From: Acidimicrobiaceae bacterium
Lineage (GTDB): Bacteria > Actinomycetota > Acidimicrobiia > Acidimicrobiales > RAAP-2
Assembly (NCBI GenBank): GCA_027315045.1
Contig: DAHUZS010000139.1
Coordinates: 1-51,771, forward strand
Length of the DNA stretch: 51,771 nt
Direction of reading: 5' to 3'
The notes under the pieces are model-generated. The model was not told the DNA's origin and made no database searches. It was given only the letters and a program-made list of their open reading frames with translations. Of the stretch, positions 1-10,970 are shown piece by piece. The translations under genes and the position numbers were made by a program. Position 1 is the first letter of the stretch. Every line of letters begins with the position of its first letter.

Positions 1-1
1 G

Positions 2-139
2 GCAATCGAGCTGTGGGTGGAGCACTGGAACGACGATCCGAAGCCCTTCGTCTGGCACGCCGAGGCCGAGAAGATCATCGAAAAGGTCCGACGGGGTCGG
101 GCAACGCTCACCCGAATCAAATCCGCGACGCATGACTAG
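2..139 (+). CDS. IS630-family transposase, C-terminal fragment (5' end outside window)
   Basis: The open frame from the window edge to TAG at 137-139 reads 45 residues including ELWVEHWNDDPKPFVW and then EKIIEKV. This matches the typical C-terminus of IS630/Tc1-mariner-type transposases (NDxPKPFxW followed by an amphipathic helix). The DDE catalytic core lies upstream and is not visible. The reading frame of the next gene runs back into this stop region without a convincing start, which suggests the element landed in or next to that gene. IS630 elements usually duplicate a TA target, and a CTAG lies at 136-139, but no terminal inverted repeat could be identified because the other end is missing. 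Family assignment is fairly sure; whether the copy is complete is unknown. Confidence 0.8.
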   Translation, partial: AIELWVEHWNDDPKPFVWHAEAEKIIEKVRRGRATLTRIKSATHD

Positions 140-156
140 GGGCGACGCTGGCCGGC

Positions 157-984
157 GTGCTGATCCTCCCACCGCTGGGTACGGCCGGCCCGGGTCCGGC
201 GCCCATCTCCGGCTTCGTGCTCATCCGAGCGAGCAATGTCCCCGCGTACCTGCTCTACGACGTCTACAACGGGGGCGAGACGGTGGTGGTGGGGATGGAC
301 ACCAACGTGCAGGTCAACTGGGAGTTGGTCATCGTTTACGACGCCCAGGACTCGCTCATCAACCGTTCGACGCGCAACGCGTCGTTCGGCCCGGCGCTCT
401 CGGCGAAGTTCCTCAACGCGAGTCCCGGTGAAGTCGGGGTGCTGGTCCGCGGCACCGCCTATCCGGGGTTCGACTCGTTCTCGGAGTACCAGCGTGGCTA
501 CTTCTCGGTCTTCTCCACCGAGTTCAACCCCTATGCCTCGGGCGGCAACAACGGGCTGCCCGAGGACGACTCCACCATCAATTTCGACGTGACCGGCCCG
601 GTGCCGGTCGCCACCCAGTCGGGGGCGGACGAGGCCATCACCTTCCCGACCATCGTGACCAAGAGCGCCCCGGGGTCCTCGGGCCCGCCGGCCGCCTTCA
701 ACTCCGAGGTGTTCTACGACGCCGGGACCTACCAGAACCTGACCGGGGGTGCGACCATCCAAGGGGGGGTCTACTGGGACTGGTTCGACAACGGGCTCTT
801 CCCCGGGACCGTGGCCACCGGTGTCGACAACGCCACCCTCCAGGCCGAGCAGAACAAGACCTTCATTGCCGCTGCGATGTTCGGCCTCGCCGCCGCCGGT
901 GCCGCCGGCCTGGCCCTCGAGATCGTCGATGCCCTGGAGCGACGGCGGGATCTCCGCCGCGCGCTCCGCTCAAGCGAGACGTGA
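157..984 (+). CDS. Membrane-anchored exported protein, probably truncated at its 5' end
   Basis: Unrecognised 275-residue protein. In frame upstream of GTG 157 the sequence encodes a short hydrophobic stretch (GATLAGVLILPPLG) that looks like the end of a signal peptide or membrane segment, but the frame is closed at 133-135, inside the transposase end. The N-terminus has therefore probably been lost to the insertion. The body (about residues 20-232) is rich in G, T, S, N and aromatic residues, as expected of an extracellular beta-rich domain. A single membrane segment lies at about residues 235-253 (FIAAAMFGLAAAGAAGLALE), followed by a basic tail with RRRDLRR. Predicted topology: external domain, C-terminal anchor, short cytoplasmic tail. 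No ribosome binding site supports GTG 157. Function is unknown, and the gene may no longer be expressed. Confidence 0.6.
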   Translation: MLILPPLGTAGPGPAPISGFVLIRASNVPAYLLYDVYNGGETVVVGMDTNVQVNWELVIVYDAQDSLINRSTRNASFGPALSAKFLNASPGEVGVLVRGTAYPGFDSFSEYQRGYFSVFSTEFNPYASGGNNGLPEDDSTINFDVTGPVPVATQSGADEAITFPTIVTKSAPGSSGPPAAFNSEVFYDAGTYQNLTGGATIQGGVYWDWFDNGLFPGTVATGVDNATLQAEQNKTFIAAAMFGLAAAGAAGLALEIVDALERRRDLRRALRSSET

Positions 985-1094
985 ACCTCCCGGCGCCGCG
1001 CGCGGTCAACGCCTGCTGACCGCGACCTCGACTGCGAGCGCGTGGGCCGGACCCCGCCGAGCACCGAGCCGCGCATGGCGGACACATCGGCATC

Positions 1095-1560
1095 ATCCCG
1101 CCCCAGGCGCTGGGACGCTGTAGGAGCGAACCGCTCGGCGGACACCTGCTCGGCGACGACCTGGTACTCCAGCATGGAGGCCACCCTTGAGGCGACCCGC
1201 AGGTTGTCCTCCAGGGCGTAGAGCTCGCCGTCGTGGTCCCAGACGATGCCGCTCCCGCAGATGTGGGCCCACACCCCCCGGGGACCTCGATCCCGACGCA
1301 ATCGGGCCGGAACTTGGGCGAGCCGGGCGCGAGCTCGGTCGGTGCGATCCCGGCCCCGGACGATGAGCTGGTCGTGGAGCCGGTCGTCGATGAAGTGGTT
1401 GAGGGCCCGTCGGCGTTGGCCGAGGCCGGCCTCCACTCAGGACCACTCGGTCCCGCCGACCAGCGCGCCACCAGGTCGAAGGGCCGGGCCCGCTCGACCG
1501 ATCGGTTCTCGTCGTCTGCCCTGCCTGGCGCTGCACGAGCGCGGCCGGCCCGAGCGCGCT
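1095..1560 (-). pseudogene. Decayed circularly permuted ATP-grasp protein (DUF404/DUF407 type)
   Basis: On the minus strand, pieces of one protein family fall in different frames. In order they are ERARPFDLVAR, then LVGGTEWS-stop-VEAGLGQRRRALNHF, then DDRLHDQLIVR, then GIAPTELAPGSPKFRPDCVG and IEVPGG, then GVWAHICGSGIVWDHDGELY, ALEDNLRVASRVASMLEY and SAERFAP. This order matches circularly permuted ATP-grasp proteins, where PFDLVPR, an HD-x-ILR motif, NPQFRPEMVG and FYVLEDNLR-xPSGVSY occur in sequence. Visible lesions are one frame change near 1480, an in-frame TGA near 1435, one extra base near 1353-1357 and one missing G in a G-run near 1273-1279. The N-terminus is not resolved and the C-terminal half of the domain is absent. 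The remainder of 985-1788 shows nothing else I can support. Confidence 0.65.
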
Positions 1561-1775
1561 CAGATGGCGCCACGGCGGCGCGGCCAACGGACAGGGCCGG
1601 CCGTGGCGATCCACCAGTTCGTCGTGGCTCCGACTGGGAGATATCGGATCTCCCCCTCCACCCCGCAGACATATCGGAGGGGTGAAGTCCGGGGGATTGC
1701 CTCGGCGTTTCGGCACTGTGCATCCGTCGTCCGACGCCGCCGGCCGGTGCCTGGCCGGGCCGCTCTGAGGACCGG

Positions 1776-1781
1776 TAAGGT
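1776..1781 (+). promoter_or_regulatory. -10-like TAAGGT, 7 nt before a start codon
   Basis: TAAGGT matches the TAnnnT form of actinobacterial -10 elements and is separated by 7 nt from ATG 1789. This spacing would place the transcript start at the ATG. No clear -35 is seen. The same layout recurs at other genes in the window. Confidence 0.4.
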
Positions 1782-1788
1782 CAAGGCG

Positions 1789-1905
1789 ATGGCGGAGCGA
1801 GCCCGCAAGCTGGTCAAGCCGATCGCCGCCGTGCTCGGCCTCCTGGCCACGATGGCCAGCATCTGGTGGTTCGCGCTCAAGCCGAGACGCAAGTCGGAGG
1901 ACTGA
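1789..1905 (+). CDS. Small single-pass membrane protein (38 aa)
   Basis: A short frame encodes MAERARKLVKPIAAVLGL followed by LATMASIWWFALKPRRKSED. It has a basic N-terminus, one hydrophobic segment at about residues 12-29 and a highly charged C-terminus, which is the profile of a small inner-membrane peptide. It ends 34 bp before the aldehyde dehydrogenase gene and could be its upstream partner. The ATG is chosen because it lies 7 nt after a TAAGGT -10-like hexamer (leaderless); a weaker reading uses AAGG as ribosome binding site. No family is recognised. It is too short to assign confidently, but the hydrophobic and charge pattern is unlikely to arise by chance in such GC-rich sequence. Confidence 0.45.
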   Translation: MAERARKLVKPIAAVLGLLATMASIWWFALKPRRKSED

Positions 1906-1939
1906 GCCTGGCGCCGCTGCGCCGGAGGAACGAGGCGCA

Positions 1940-3304
1940 ATGGCCTTCACCACGCTGAACCCGGCGACAGGAAAGGTCGAGGCGGAGTTCGAACAGCACT
2001 CTCCGGCGCAGATCGAGGAGCGGCTCGCCCGGGCGGCCAGGACGTTCTCCTTCTATCGCTCGACGAGTTTCAATGCGCGCGCCGGCTGGATGCGGGCGGC
2101 CGCCGACCTCTACGACGCCGAGCAGCCGGACATCGCGCGGGTGCTGACCACCGAGATGGGGAAGACCTTCGCGGCGGCCAAGGGGGAGGTGGCCAAGTGC
2201 GCGATGTGCCTGCGCTGGTACGCCGATCGAGCCGAAGCGCTGCTCGCCGACGAGCTGGTCGAGTCCCCGGCCGGCCGCTCCTTCGTCCGCTACCAGCCGC
2301 TCGGGCCGGTGCTCGCCGTGATGCCCTGGAACTTCCCCTTGTGGCAGGTTGTACGGTTCGCGGCACCGGCCCTCATGGCCGGCAACGTCGGCCTCCTCAA
2401 GCACGCGTCGAACGTGCCCCAGTCGGCCCTCTTGATCGAGGACGTGTTCCGCCGAGCCGGGTTCCCCGACGGGGCCTTCTCCACTCTGCTCGTGCCGGCG
2501 GGCGAGGTGGCCAGGATCATCGAGGACGACCGGTTGGCGGCGGTGACGTTGACCGGGAGCGAGACCGCCGGCCGCAGCGTCGCCACCGCGGCGGGCGCGG
2601 CGTTGAAGAAGTGCGTCCTCGAGCTCGGGGGCTCTGACCCGTTCCTCGTCCTGTCCTCGGCCGACCTCGACCGGGCGGTCGACGTCGCGGTGCAGGCCCG
2701 GGTGCAGAACAACGGCCAGTCCTGCATCGCGGCGAAGCGGTTCGTCGTGGTCGACGCCGTCGCGGACGAGTTCGTCCCCCGGTTCGCCGACGCCATGGCG
2801 GCCCTGTCCGTGGGGGACCCCTTCGATCCGGCGACCGACGTCGGTCCGCTGGTCTCGGAGGCTCAGCGGGCCGAGGTCGCGGCCCAGGTCGACGACGCTC
2901 GGGCCAATGGTGCCGTCGTGGTCTGCGGTGGCGAGGCGCTGCCCGGCGACGGCTGGTATTACCAGCCGACGGTGCTGACCGGGGTCGTCCCGGGGATGCG
3001 GGCCTATGACGAGGAGGTGTTCGGGCCGGTCGCCGTGGTCGAGCCGGTCGCCGACCTCGACGAGGCGATCCGGGTGGCCAACCGGACCAGCTTCGGGCTC
3101 GGCTCGAGCGTGTGGACCCGGGACCCCGAGGAGCAACGACGCTGCATCGAGGAGCTCGAGGCCGGGATGGTCTTCGTCAACGCCATGGTGGCCTCGACCC
3201 CCGAGCTCCCCTTCGGCGGGATCAAGTGTTCGGGGTTCGGGCGCGAGCTGTCCGACCTCGGCATCAAGGAGTTTTGCAACGCCAAGGCCGTCCGGGTGGC
3301 CTGA
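1940..3304 (+). CDS. NAD(P)-dependent aldehyde dehydrogenase, succinate-semialdehyde type
   Basis: 454 residues, the normal length of the ALDH superfamily. Motifs include PWNFPLWQ with Asn131 (oxyanion hole), KHASN at 154-158 for cofactor binding, LTGSETAG, LELGG with the general-base Glu228, NNGQSCIAAKRF with catalytic Cys262, and EVFGPV. The closest resemblance is to succinate-semialdehyde dehydrogenases (GabD type), which oxidise succinate semialdehyde to succinate in the cytoplasm. Substrate assignment is inference from overall pattern. GGAGG at 1923-1927 supports ATG 1940. The stop is followed after 7 bp by the cysteine desulfurase start, so the two are probably cotranscribed. His instead of the common Pro in the K-x-S segment leaves NAD versus NADP preference open. 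Confidence 0.85.
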   Translation: MAFTTLNPATGKVEAEFEQHSPAQIEERLARAARTFSFYRSTSFNARAGWMRAAADLYDAEQPDIARVLTTEMGKTFAAAKGEVAKCAMCLRWYADRAEALLADELVESPAGRSFVRYQPLGPVLAVMPWNFPLWQVVRFAAPALMAGNVGLLKHASNVPQSALLIEDVFRRAGFPDGAFSTLLVPAGEVARIIEDDRLAAVTLTGSETAGRSVATAAGAALKKCVLELGGSDPFLVLSSADLDRAVDVAVQARVQNNGQSCIAAKRFVVVDAVADEFVPRFADAMAALSVGDPFDPATDVGPLVSEAQRAEVAAQVDDARANGAVVVCGGEALPGDGWYYQPTVLTGVVPGMRAYDEEVFGPVAVVEPVADLDEAIRVANRTSFGLGSSVWTRDPEEQRRCIEELEAGMVFVNAMVASTPELPFGGIKCSGFGRELSDLGIKEFCNAKAVRVA

Positions 3305-3311
3305 GGCGCTC

Positions 3312-4499
3312 ATGACGGCCCGCTCGGCGGTCGCCTATCTCGACCATGCCTCCACCACCCCGCTGCGACCGGAGGTCCTCGAGGCGATGGCCGCCGTCGA
3401 AGGGAACCGCTTCGCCAACGCCTCGGGGTCGCACCGTCTCGCCCGGGAGGCCCGCCGGGCGGTGGAAGAGGCGCGCGACCTTGTCGCCGGGTTCGTGGGT
3501 GCCCGCCCGTCCGAGGTCGTGTTCACCTCGGGCGGGACCGAGTCGGACAATCTCGCCGTCCTCGGTACCCTCGCCGAGCGAACCGGCGCGGTGGAGCCGG
3601 TGGGTGCGGTGTGCTCGGCGATCGAGCACGCCGCGGTGCTCGCCCCGATGCGCGCCGCGACGCGCGGCGCGGCGCGTCTCCTCGGGGTTGGGGCCGTCAG
3701 GCTCACCGAAGTCGGCGCGACCCCCGAGGGTGTGGTCGACCTCGACGCGCTGGCCGACGCGCTCCGACCGGACACCGCGCTCGTCTCGGTGATGACGGCG
3801 AACAACGAGGTGGGCACGGTGCAACCGATCGGTGCTGTCGCCGGACTGGTGCGAGCCCGTGCCCCGCAGGCGCTCCTCCACACCGACGCGGTCCAAGCGG
3901 CCCCCTACCTCGACCTGGCCGAGGTCGTCGGTCCCTGCGACCTGATCGCGCTCAGTGCGCACAAACTGGGCGGGCCCAAGGGGGTGGGGGTGCTCGTCGT
4001 CCGGGCCCCCCACACGGTGGCCCCCATCCTCCATGGTGGCGGCCAGGAGCACGAGCGCAGGGCCGGCACCCACAATGTGGCCGGCATCGTGGGGTTCGCG
4101 GCGGCGCTGGCCGCGTTGAGCGGAGAGCGGGAGGCCGAGGCGGCGCGCGTCGGCCGGCTCCGCGACGCCTTCGCCGACGCGGTGCTGGCGTCGGTCCCCG
4201 ACACGACCGAGAGCGCCCCGAGGGCGGCGACCCTGCCCGGCCACTGTCACCTCCGCTTCGCCCGGGTCGAGCAGGAGGAGCTGCTGGTACTCCTGGACCG
4301 GGGGGGCGTCTACGCCTCGGCCGGTTCGGCCTGCGCGAGCGGGGCCGTCGAGCCGAGCCACGTCCTCCTGGCCATGGGGCTCGACCCGCCTGATGCCCGA
4401 AGCGGCGTCCGGTTCACGCTCGGCCGCACCACCACCGAGGCCGAGGTGCTCGGCGCGGTGGGCGTGGTGGCCGACGCCGTCGCCCGCCTGCGCGCCTGA
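3312..4499 (+). CDS. Cysteine desulfurase (NifS/IscS class)
   Basis: 395 residues. Fold-type I PLP enzyme that removes sulfur from cysteine as an enzyme-bound persulfide. The start region reads YLDHASTTPLRPEVLEAM, typical of this family. Also visible are FTSGGTESDN at 71-80, NNEVGTVQP, HTDAVQA, the PLP lysine Lys218 in SAHKLGGPKG and the catalytic Cys341 in SAGSACASG. The Cys loop is of the long class I (IscS/NifS) kind rather than SufS. The next gene, mnmA, needs a sulfur donor for tRNA 2-thiouridine, so this enzyme is likely its partner. ATG 3312 starts exactly at the conserved N-terminus; the reading frame is open further upstream but only inside the preceding gene. Confidence 0.92.
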   Translation: MTARSAVAYLDHASTTPLRPEVLEAMAAVEGNRFANASGSHRLAREARRAVEEARDLVAGFVGARPSEVVFTSGGTESDNLAVLGTLAERTGAVEPVGAVCSAIEHAAVLAPMRAATRGAARLLGVGAVRLTEVGATPEGVVDLDALADALRPDTALVSVMTANNEVGTVQPIGAVAGLVRARAPQALLHTDAVQAAPYLDLAEVVGPCDLIALSAHKLGGPKGVGVLVVRAPHTVAPILHGGGQEHERRAGTHNVAGIVGFAAALAALSGEREAEAARVGRLRDAFADAVLASVPDTTESAPRAATLPGHCHLRFARVEQEELLVLLDRGGVYASAGSACASGAVEPSHVLLAMGLDPPDARSGVRFTLGRTTTEAEVLGAVGVVADAVARLRA

Positions 4500-4543
4500 G
4501 GGGGCCGGCCGGCCCGGCCGCCGGCCGATGGCAGACTGCGTCA

Positions 4544-7710
<3,167 letters not shown>

Positions 7711-7763
7711 GACCGGTCGCACCGGCGCTGGCCGAGGTGTCGGAAGGTCGGGGTGACCCCAAC

Positions 7764-7769
7764 TAGCCT
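7764..7769 (+). promoter_or_regulatory. -10-like TAGCCT upstream of the kinase gene
   Basis: TAGCCT lies 12 nt before ATG 7782, in the 71-bp gap after ligA. Transcription starting about 7 nt downstream would leave only a 5-6 nt leader. No Shine-Dalgarno sequence is seen before the ATG. The -35 region is not clear. Confidence 0.35.
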
Positions 7770-7781
7770 GGGTCCGTTCCG

Positions 7782-9728
7782 ATGCCGCTCATCACCGACG
7801 CCATCGGCCGGGTCCTCGGGGGGCGTTACCGGCTCGTTTCGCCCCTCGGAGTGGGCGCATCGGCCCAGGTCTGCTTGGCCGAGGACGTCTCGTTGCAGCG
7901 CCACGTGGCGATCAAGCTCCTCCAGCCCGGGCTGGCATCGGACCAGGGCTTCTTGAAGCGGTTCCGGGCCGAGGCCCGGGCGGCCGCGGGACTGAACAAC
8001 CCCCACATCGCCCGGGTCTTCGACTGGGGCGAGGATGGCACCGAGCCCTATCTCGTGCTCGAGTACCTGGGTGGCGGGAGCCTCCTCGACCTGCTGGAAC
8101 GGGGGGTCCGCCTCTCGGTGCCCCAAGCAACCGCCCTCGCCGCCGAGGCGGCCCGGGGACTCGCCCACGCCCACGCCCGGGGGATCATCCATCGCGACGT
8201 GAAGCCGGCCAACCTGCTCTTCGACGACGAGGGCCGGGTCCGGGTGGCCGACTTCGGGGTGGCGCGGGCCCTCGCCGCGGGGGCCTGGACCGAACCGGCC
8301 GGCTCCGGCGTCATCGGCACCGCCCGCTACGCCGCCCCCGAGCAGGCGCAGGGGGTCCCCTTGGACGGGCGGGCCGACGTCTACGCACTCGCCCTCTGCA
8401 TCTTTGAGGCGCTGACCGGCTACGTGCCCTTCGTCCTCGACACCCCGATGGGGACGCTCGCCGCCCGGATCGGTGCCAGCCTGCCCGGCCACGGGGCGGT
8501 CGGCTCGCTCCAACCCATCCTCTCGGCCGCCGCCGCGCCGGACGTTTCGGCGCGCCCCGACGCCGCTTCGCTCGCGTCGCAGCTCGAGTCGCTGGCGGCC
8601 CGATTACCCAAGCCCCAGGGCCTTCCCCTCCCCCGCACCGTCAGGCCCTGGACCGAAGGCCCCCCGACCTTGGCTGGGCCCGGTGTCGGGACGGCGGTCC
8701 CGGTCGCGGTGGGCGACCAGACCGGGCCGCTGCCGGCGTCGGCGCGGGTCGGGCCGGGAGAGGTGTTCGACCTCGACCAGGTCGAGTCCTCGGCTCGGCG
8801 CCGCCCCGCCGGGCCGCGCCGCGAGCGGGCGTCGCGCCGCTGGTCGCTGGTCGTGATCTTCCTCGTCGTCCTGGCCCTGATCGCCACCGGCCTGGTGATC
8901 GCACTGCGCAAGGGGGTCTTCACCCCCTCACACCCGGTACCGGTGGTCACCGGGATGACGCTGGCGCAGGCCCGGGAGGCCGCGGCCAAGGATCACTTCA
9001 TCCTGATCACCGGAACCCCGGTCGCCTCGGTCTCGGTGCGGGCGGGCCGCGTGGTCAACCAGGACCCGAGGGCCGGGTCCGAGCTCAAGCAGGGTGGCAC
9101 GGTCCGGGTCGTGGTCTCGAGCGGCCTCCCGGTCGAGACCATCCCCTCGCTGCGCGGGCTGGGCTGCAACGGGGCAACCAGGCTGCTCGAGGTCAAGCAC
9201 CTGAAGGCCCAGTGCCCGGCGCTGGCCGCCTACAACTCCTCGGTGCCGACCGGCGAGGTCATCAACTGGTCCTATGACGCCCGGGTGGACCCGCAGCGGG
9301 CCCCCTACGGTGCCACCGTGCTGATCGCGGTGAGCAAGGGACCCCAACCCATCACCATCCCCAACGTGCAGGGCGACACCTACCAGCAGGCCGCCGCCGC
9401 GCTCGGGCAGCTGGGCTTCAGCGTCACCGAGTCCTCCGGTCCCTCGGCCCAGGTTGCGGCGGGCCTGGTCGCCGCCACCAGCCCGGCGATCGGCGCGCAG
9501 GTCCCGCCCGGCTCGGCCGTGACCGTGGTCGTGTCCACCGGCCCGCCGACCGTGCAGGTGCCTAACCTCTCGGGGGACTCGGTCCCGGCCGCCCAGGCCG
9601 CCCTCCAGCACCAGGGCCTCGTCCTCGGGTCGGTCTTCGGCCCGGCCCACGGTACGGTCTTCGCCACCGTGCCCGAGAGTGGGACCACCGTGCAGGAGGG
9701 GACCGCTGTGAACGTCTACACCGCCTGA
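7782..9728 (+). CDS. Transmembrane Ser/Thr protein kinase with four PASTA domains (PknB-like)
   Basis: 648 residues. Cytoplasmic Hanks-type kinase domain at about 15-275: glycine loop LGVGASAQV, Lys45 in VAIKLL, catalytic HRDVKPAN with Asp139, DFG at 157-159, and GTARYAAPEQ ending the activation segment. A juxtamembrane stretch rich in Pro and Arg leads to one membrane segment at about 354-375, then four extracellular PASTA repeats (about 384-450, 451-522, 523-590, 591-648). PASTA modules bind muropeptides or lipid II, so the enzyme probably couples wall status to phosphorylation. The second PASTA unit is divergent, carrying a Cys pair in LGCNGAT and KAQCPAL that may form a disulfide. It is not in the usual cell-division cluster but directly after ligA. 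Confidence 0.93.
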   Translation: MPLITDAIGRVLGGRYRLVSPLGVGASAQVCLAEDVSLQRHVAIKLLQPGLASDQGFLKRFRAEARAAAGLNNPHIARVFDWGEDGTEPYLVLEYLGGGSLLDLLERGVRLSVPQATALAAEAARGLAHAHARGIIHRDVKPANLLFDDEGRVRVADFGVARALAAGAWTEPAGSGVIGTARYAAPEQAQGVPLDGRADVYALALCIFEALTGYVPFVLDTPMGTLAARIGASLPGHGAVGSLQPILSAAAAPDVSARPDAASLASQLESLAARLPKPQGLPLPRTVRPWTEGPPTLAGPGVGTAVPVAVGDQTGPLPASARVGPGEVFDLDQVESSARRRPAGPRRERASRRWSLVVIFLVVLALIATGLVIALRKGVFTPSHPVPVVTGMTLAQAREAAAKDHFILITGTPVASVSVRAGRVVNQDPRAGSELKQGGTVRVVVSSGLPVETIPSLRGLGCNGATRLLEVKHLKAQCPALAAYNSSVPTGEVINWSYDARVDPQRAPYGATVLIAVSKGPQPITIPNVQGDTYQQAAAALGQLGFSVTESSGPSAQVAAGLVAATSPAIGAQVPPGSAVTVVVSTGPPTVQVPNLSGDSVPAAQAALQHQGLVLGSVFGPAHGTVFATVPESGTTVQEGTAVNVYTA

Positions 9729-9742
9729 CCGGAGCCCCGACC

Positions 9743-10045
9743 GTGAGCACCCGACCCTGTGAGCTGTGCGAGGCCGCCCGGATGACCGAGTGGTACCACG
9801 AGGACGACGTCTGCTGGGTGGCCGACTGCGAGGTGTGCGACGTGCCGATGGTGGTCTGGCGCGAGCACGGCACGACCCCGCCGGACGAGGCGCTCGAGCA
9901 CATGGTGGCCAAGCTGACCGAGGTGGCCGACCGTCGGTTCGGCACCGAAGGCTGGAGCATCGACCAGGTGATGCGCCAGATCCCCGACCACTTCCTCGCC
10001 CATGCTCGCGACCCCAACTGGTGGTACCGGAGGTTCGGGCGCTGA
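9743..10045 (+). CDS. Small Cys-rich protein of unknown function
   Basis: 100 residues with CELC at residues 6-9, Cys24, Cys29 and Cys32 (DDVCWVADCEVC) and a Trp/His-rich body (WREHG, WSIDQVMRQIPDHF, WWYRRFG). Spacing of the Cys pairs suggests a zinc or other metal site. The first half resembles the N-terminal edge of HIT-like small proteins of actinobacteria, but no HIT catalytic motif (HxHxH) is present, so I do not assign it. The GTG start is 14 bp after the kinase stop, so it is probably in the same transcript. Codon usage matches its neighbours. Confidence 0.7.
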   Translation: MSTRPCELCEAARMTEWYHEDDVCWVADCEVCDVPMVVWREHGTTPPDEALEHMVAKLTEVADRRFGTEGWSIDQVMRQIPDHFLAHARDPNWWYRRFGR

Positions 10046-10148
10046 GCGGCCCGGCCCGGGTGAGGTTGGGACGAAGTGCCATTGATCTCGCGCTCGCCTC
10101 TGCAGCTTGCTCGCCGATCGTGACCCAATAGCGAGCGCCTCGAGACAC

Positions 10149-10185
10149 CCCGGCAGGCGAACCGCCTGCCGGGCGGCGTCGTTTT
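10149..10185 (+). terminator. Hairpin with short T-run, possible terminator
   Basis: CCCGGCAGGC at 10149-10158 pairs perfectly with GCCTGCCGGG at 10164-10173 across a 5-nt loop. Only four T (10182-10185) follow, 8 nt beyond the stem. It lies in the 231-bp gap between the small Cys-rich gene and the convergent oxidoreductase gene, which is the right place for a terminator, but the weak T tract makes it uncertain. Nothing else is evident in the gap. Confidence 0.45.
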
Positions 10186-10276
10186 GATTCCGGCGTCGGG
10201 GGATCCGGGCGTCGTGAGGAGCAGTCGCTGGTCTTGGTGCGAGCGGCGGCCCGGAGGCCACCGAGGTCATGTGAAC

Positions 10277-10897
10277 TCAGTCGAAGCTCGGCCGGCGGTC
10301 CCGGGTCCGCTTGAGTTCGAAGAACCCCTCGGTCGAGGTCACCGCGAGCACTCCGTCGAACAGGCGTCCGGCTGCCTCGCCGCGCGGGGCCGGGGTCACC
10401 ACCGGGCCGAAGAACGCGTTGCCCTCCACGCTGATGACCGGGGTCCCGACGTCCAGCCCCACCTGGCTCATGCCCCGCTCGTGGGAGGCCTTGATCGAAT
10501 CGTCCAGCTCCGAGCTGGCGGCGGCGTCGAGGATCGAGGCGTCCAGGCCGACTTCGGCGACCGCCTCGGCCAGCGCCTCGTCACCGCGCTGCTGGCGGTT
10601 GTGGAAGCGGACCCCGATGGCGCTGTAGAGCGGGAGCAGGACGTCGTCGCCCTTCTGGGCGGCGGCGGCTGCGCAGATCCGCACCGGTCCCCAGGCCCGC
10701 TCCATCCGTTGGAGGTACTCGGGGCTGAGCCCCTGCCCCTCGTGCTGGGTGAGGTTCAGATAGGCGAGGGACATGAGGTGCCAGCTGGTCTCGACCGGTC
10801 GCACCTGCTCGACCTCGAGCATCCAACGCGAGGTGATCCAGGCCCAAGGGCACACCGGGTCGAACCAGAAGTCGACGGTGGTTCGTGTTTCGCTCAT
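10277..10897 (-). CDS. DsbA-fold oxidoreductase related to mycobacterial Rv2466c, with CPWA active site
   Basis: 206 residues, about the length of Mycobacterium tuberculosis Rv2466c, a mycothiol-dependent thioredoxin-fold reductase (mycoredoxin-type nitroreductase). Collinear matches include DFWFDPVCPWAWITSRW at the start, MSLAYLN, RAWGPVRI, PLYSAIG, DVGTPVISVEGNAFFGPV and the C-terminal FFELKRTR. The family active site is CPWC; here it reads CPWA, so the second (resolving) Cys is Ala and the enzyme would work by a monothiol route, possibly with mycothiol. ATG 10897 sits 6 nt downstream of TACGGT, suggesting a leaderless transcript. It is divergent from a GNAT gene across 73 bp. Confidence 0.88.
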   Translation of the reverse strand: MSETRTTVDFWFDPVCPWAWITSRWMLEVEQVRPVETSWHLMSLAYLNLTQHEGQGLSPEYLQRMERAWGPVRICAAAAAQKGDDVLLPLYSAIGVRFHNRQQRGDEALAEAVAEVGLDASILDAAASSELDDSIKASHERGMSQVGLDVGTPVISVEGNAFFGPVVTPAPRGEAAGRLFDGVLAVTSTEGFFELKRTRDRRPSFD

Positions 10898-10903
10898 CGG
10901 CCC

Positions 10904-10909
10904 ACCGTA
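10904..10909 (-). promoter_or_regulatory. -10-like TACGGT for a leaderless start
   Basis: On the minus strand TACGGT is followed by 6 nt and then the ATG of the Rv2466c-like gene. It fits the TAnnnT-N6/7-start pattern seen elsewhere in the window. Confidence 0.4.
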
Positions 10910-10970
10910 CCGGCGAGCTGGCAGTTCGTGTCCGCTCGACCGTCGCACCCCGATCGGGCAGTCTGCGGTG

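Noticed and set aside
10149-10185. Strong intrinsic terminator
   Set aside because: Kept only as a low-confidence feature: the stem is perfect, but the T run is short and 8 nt away from it.
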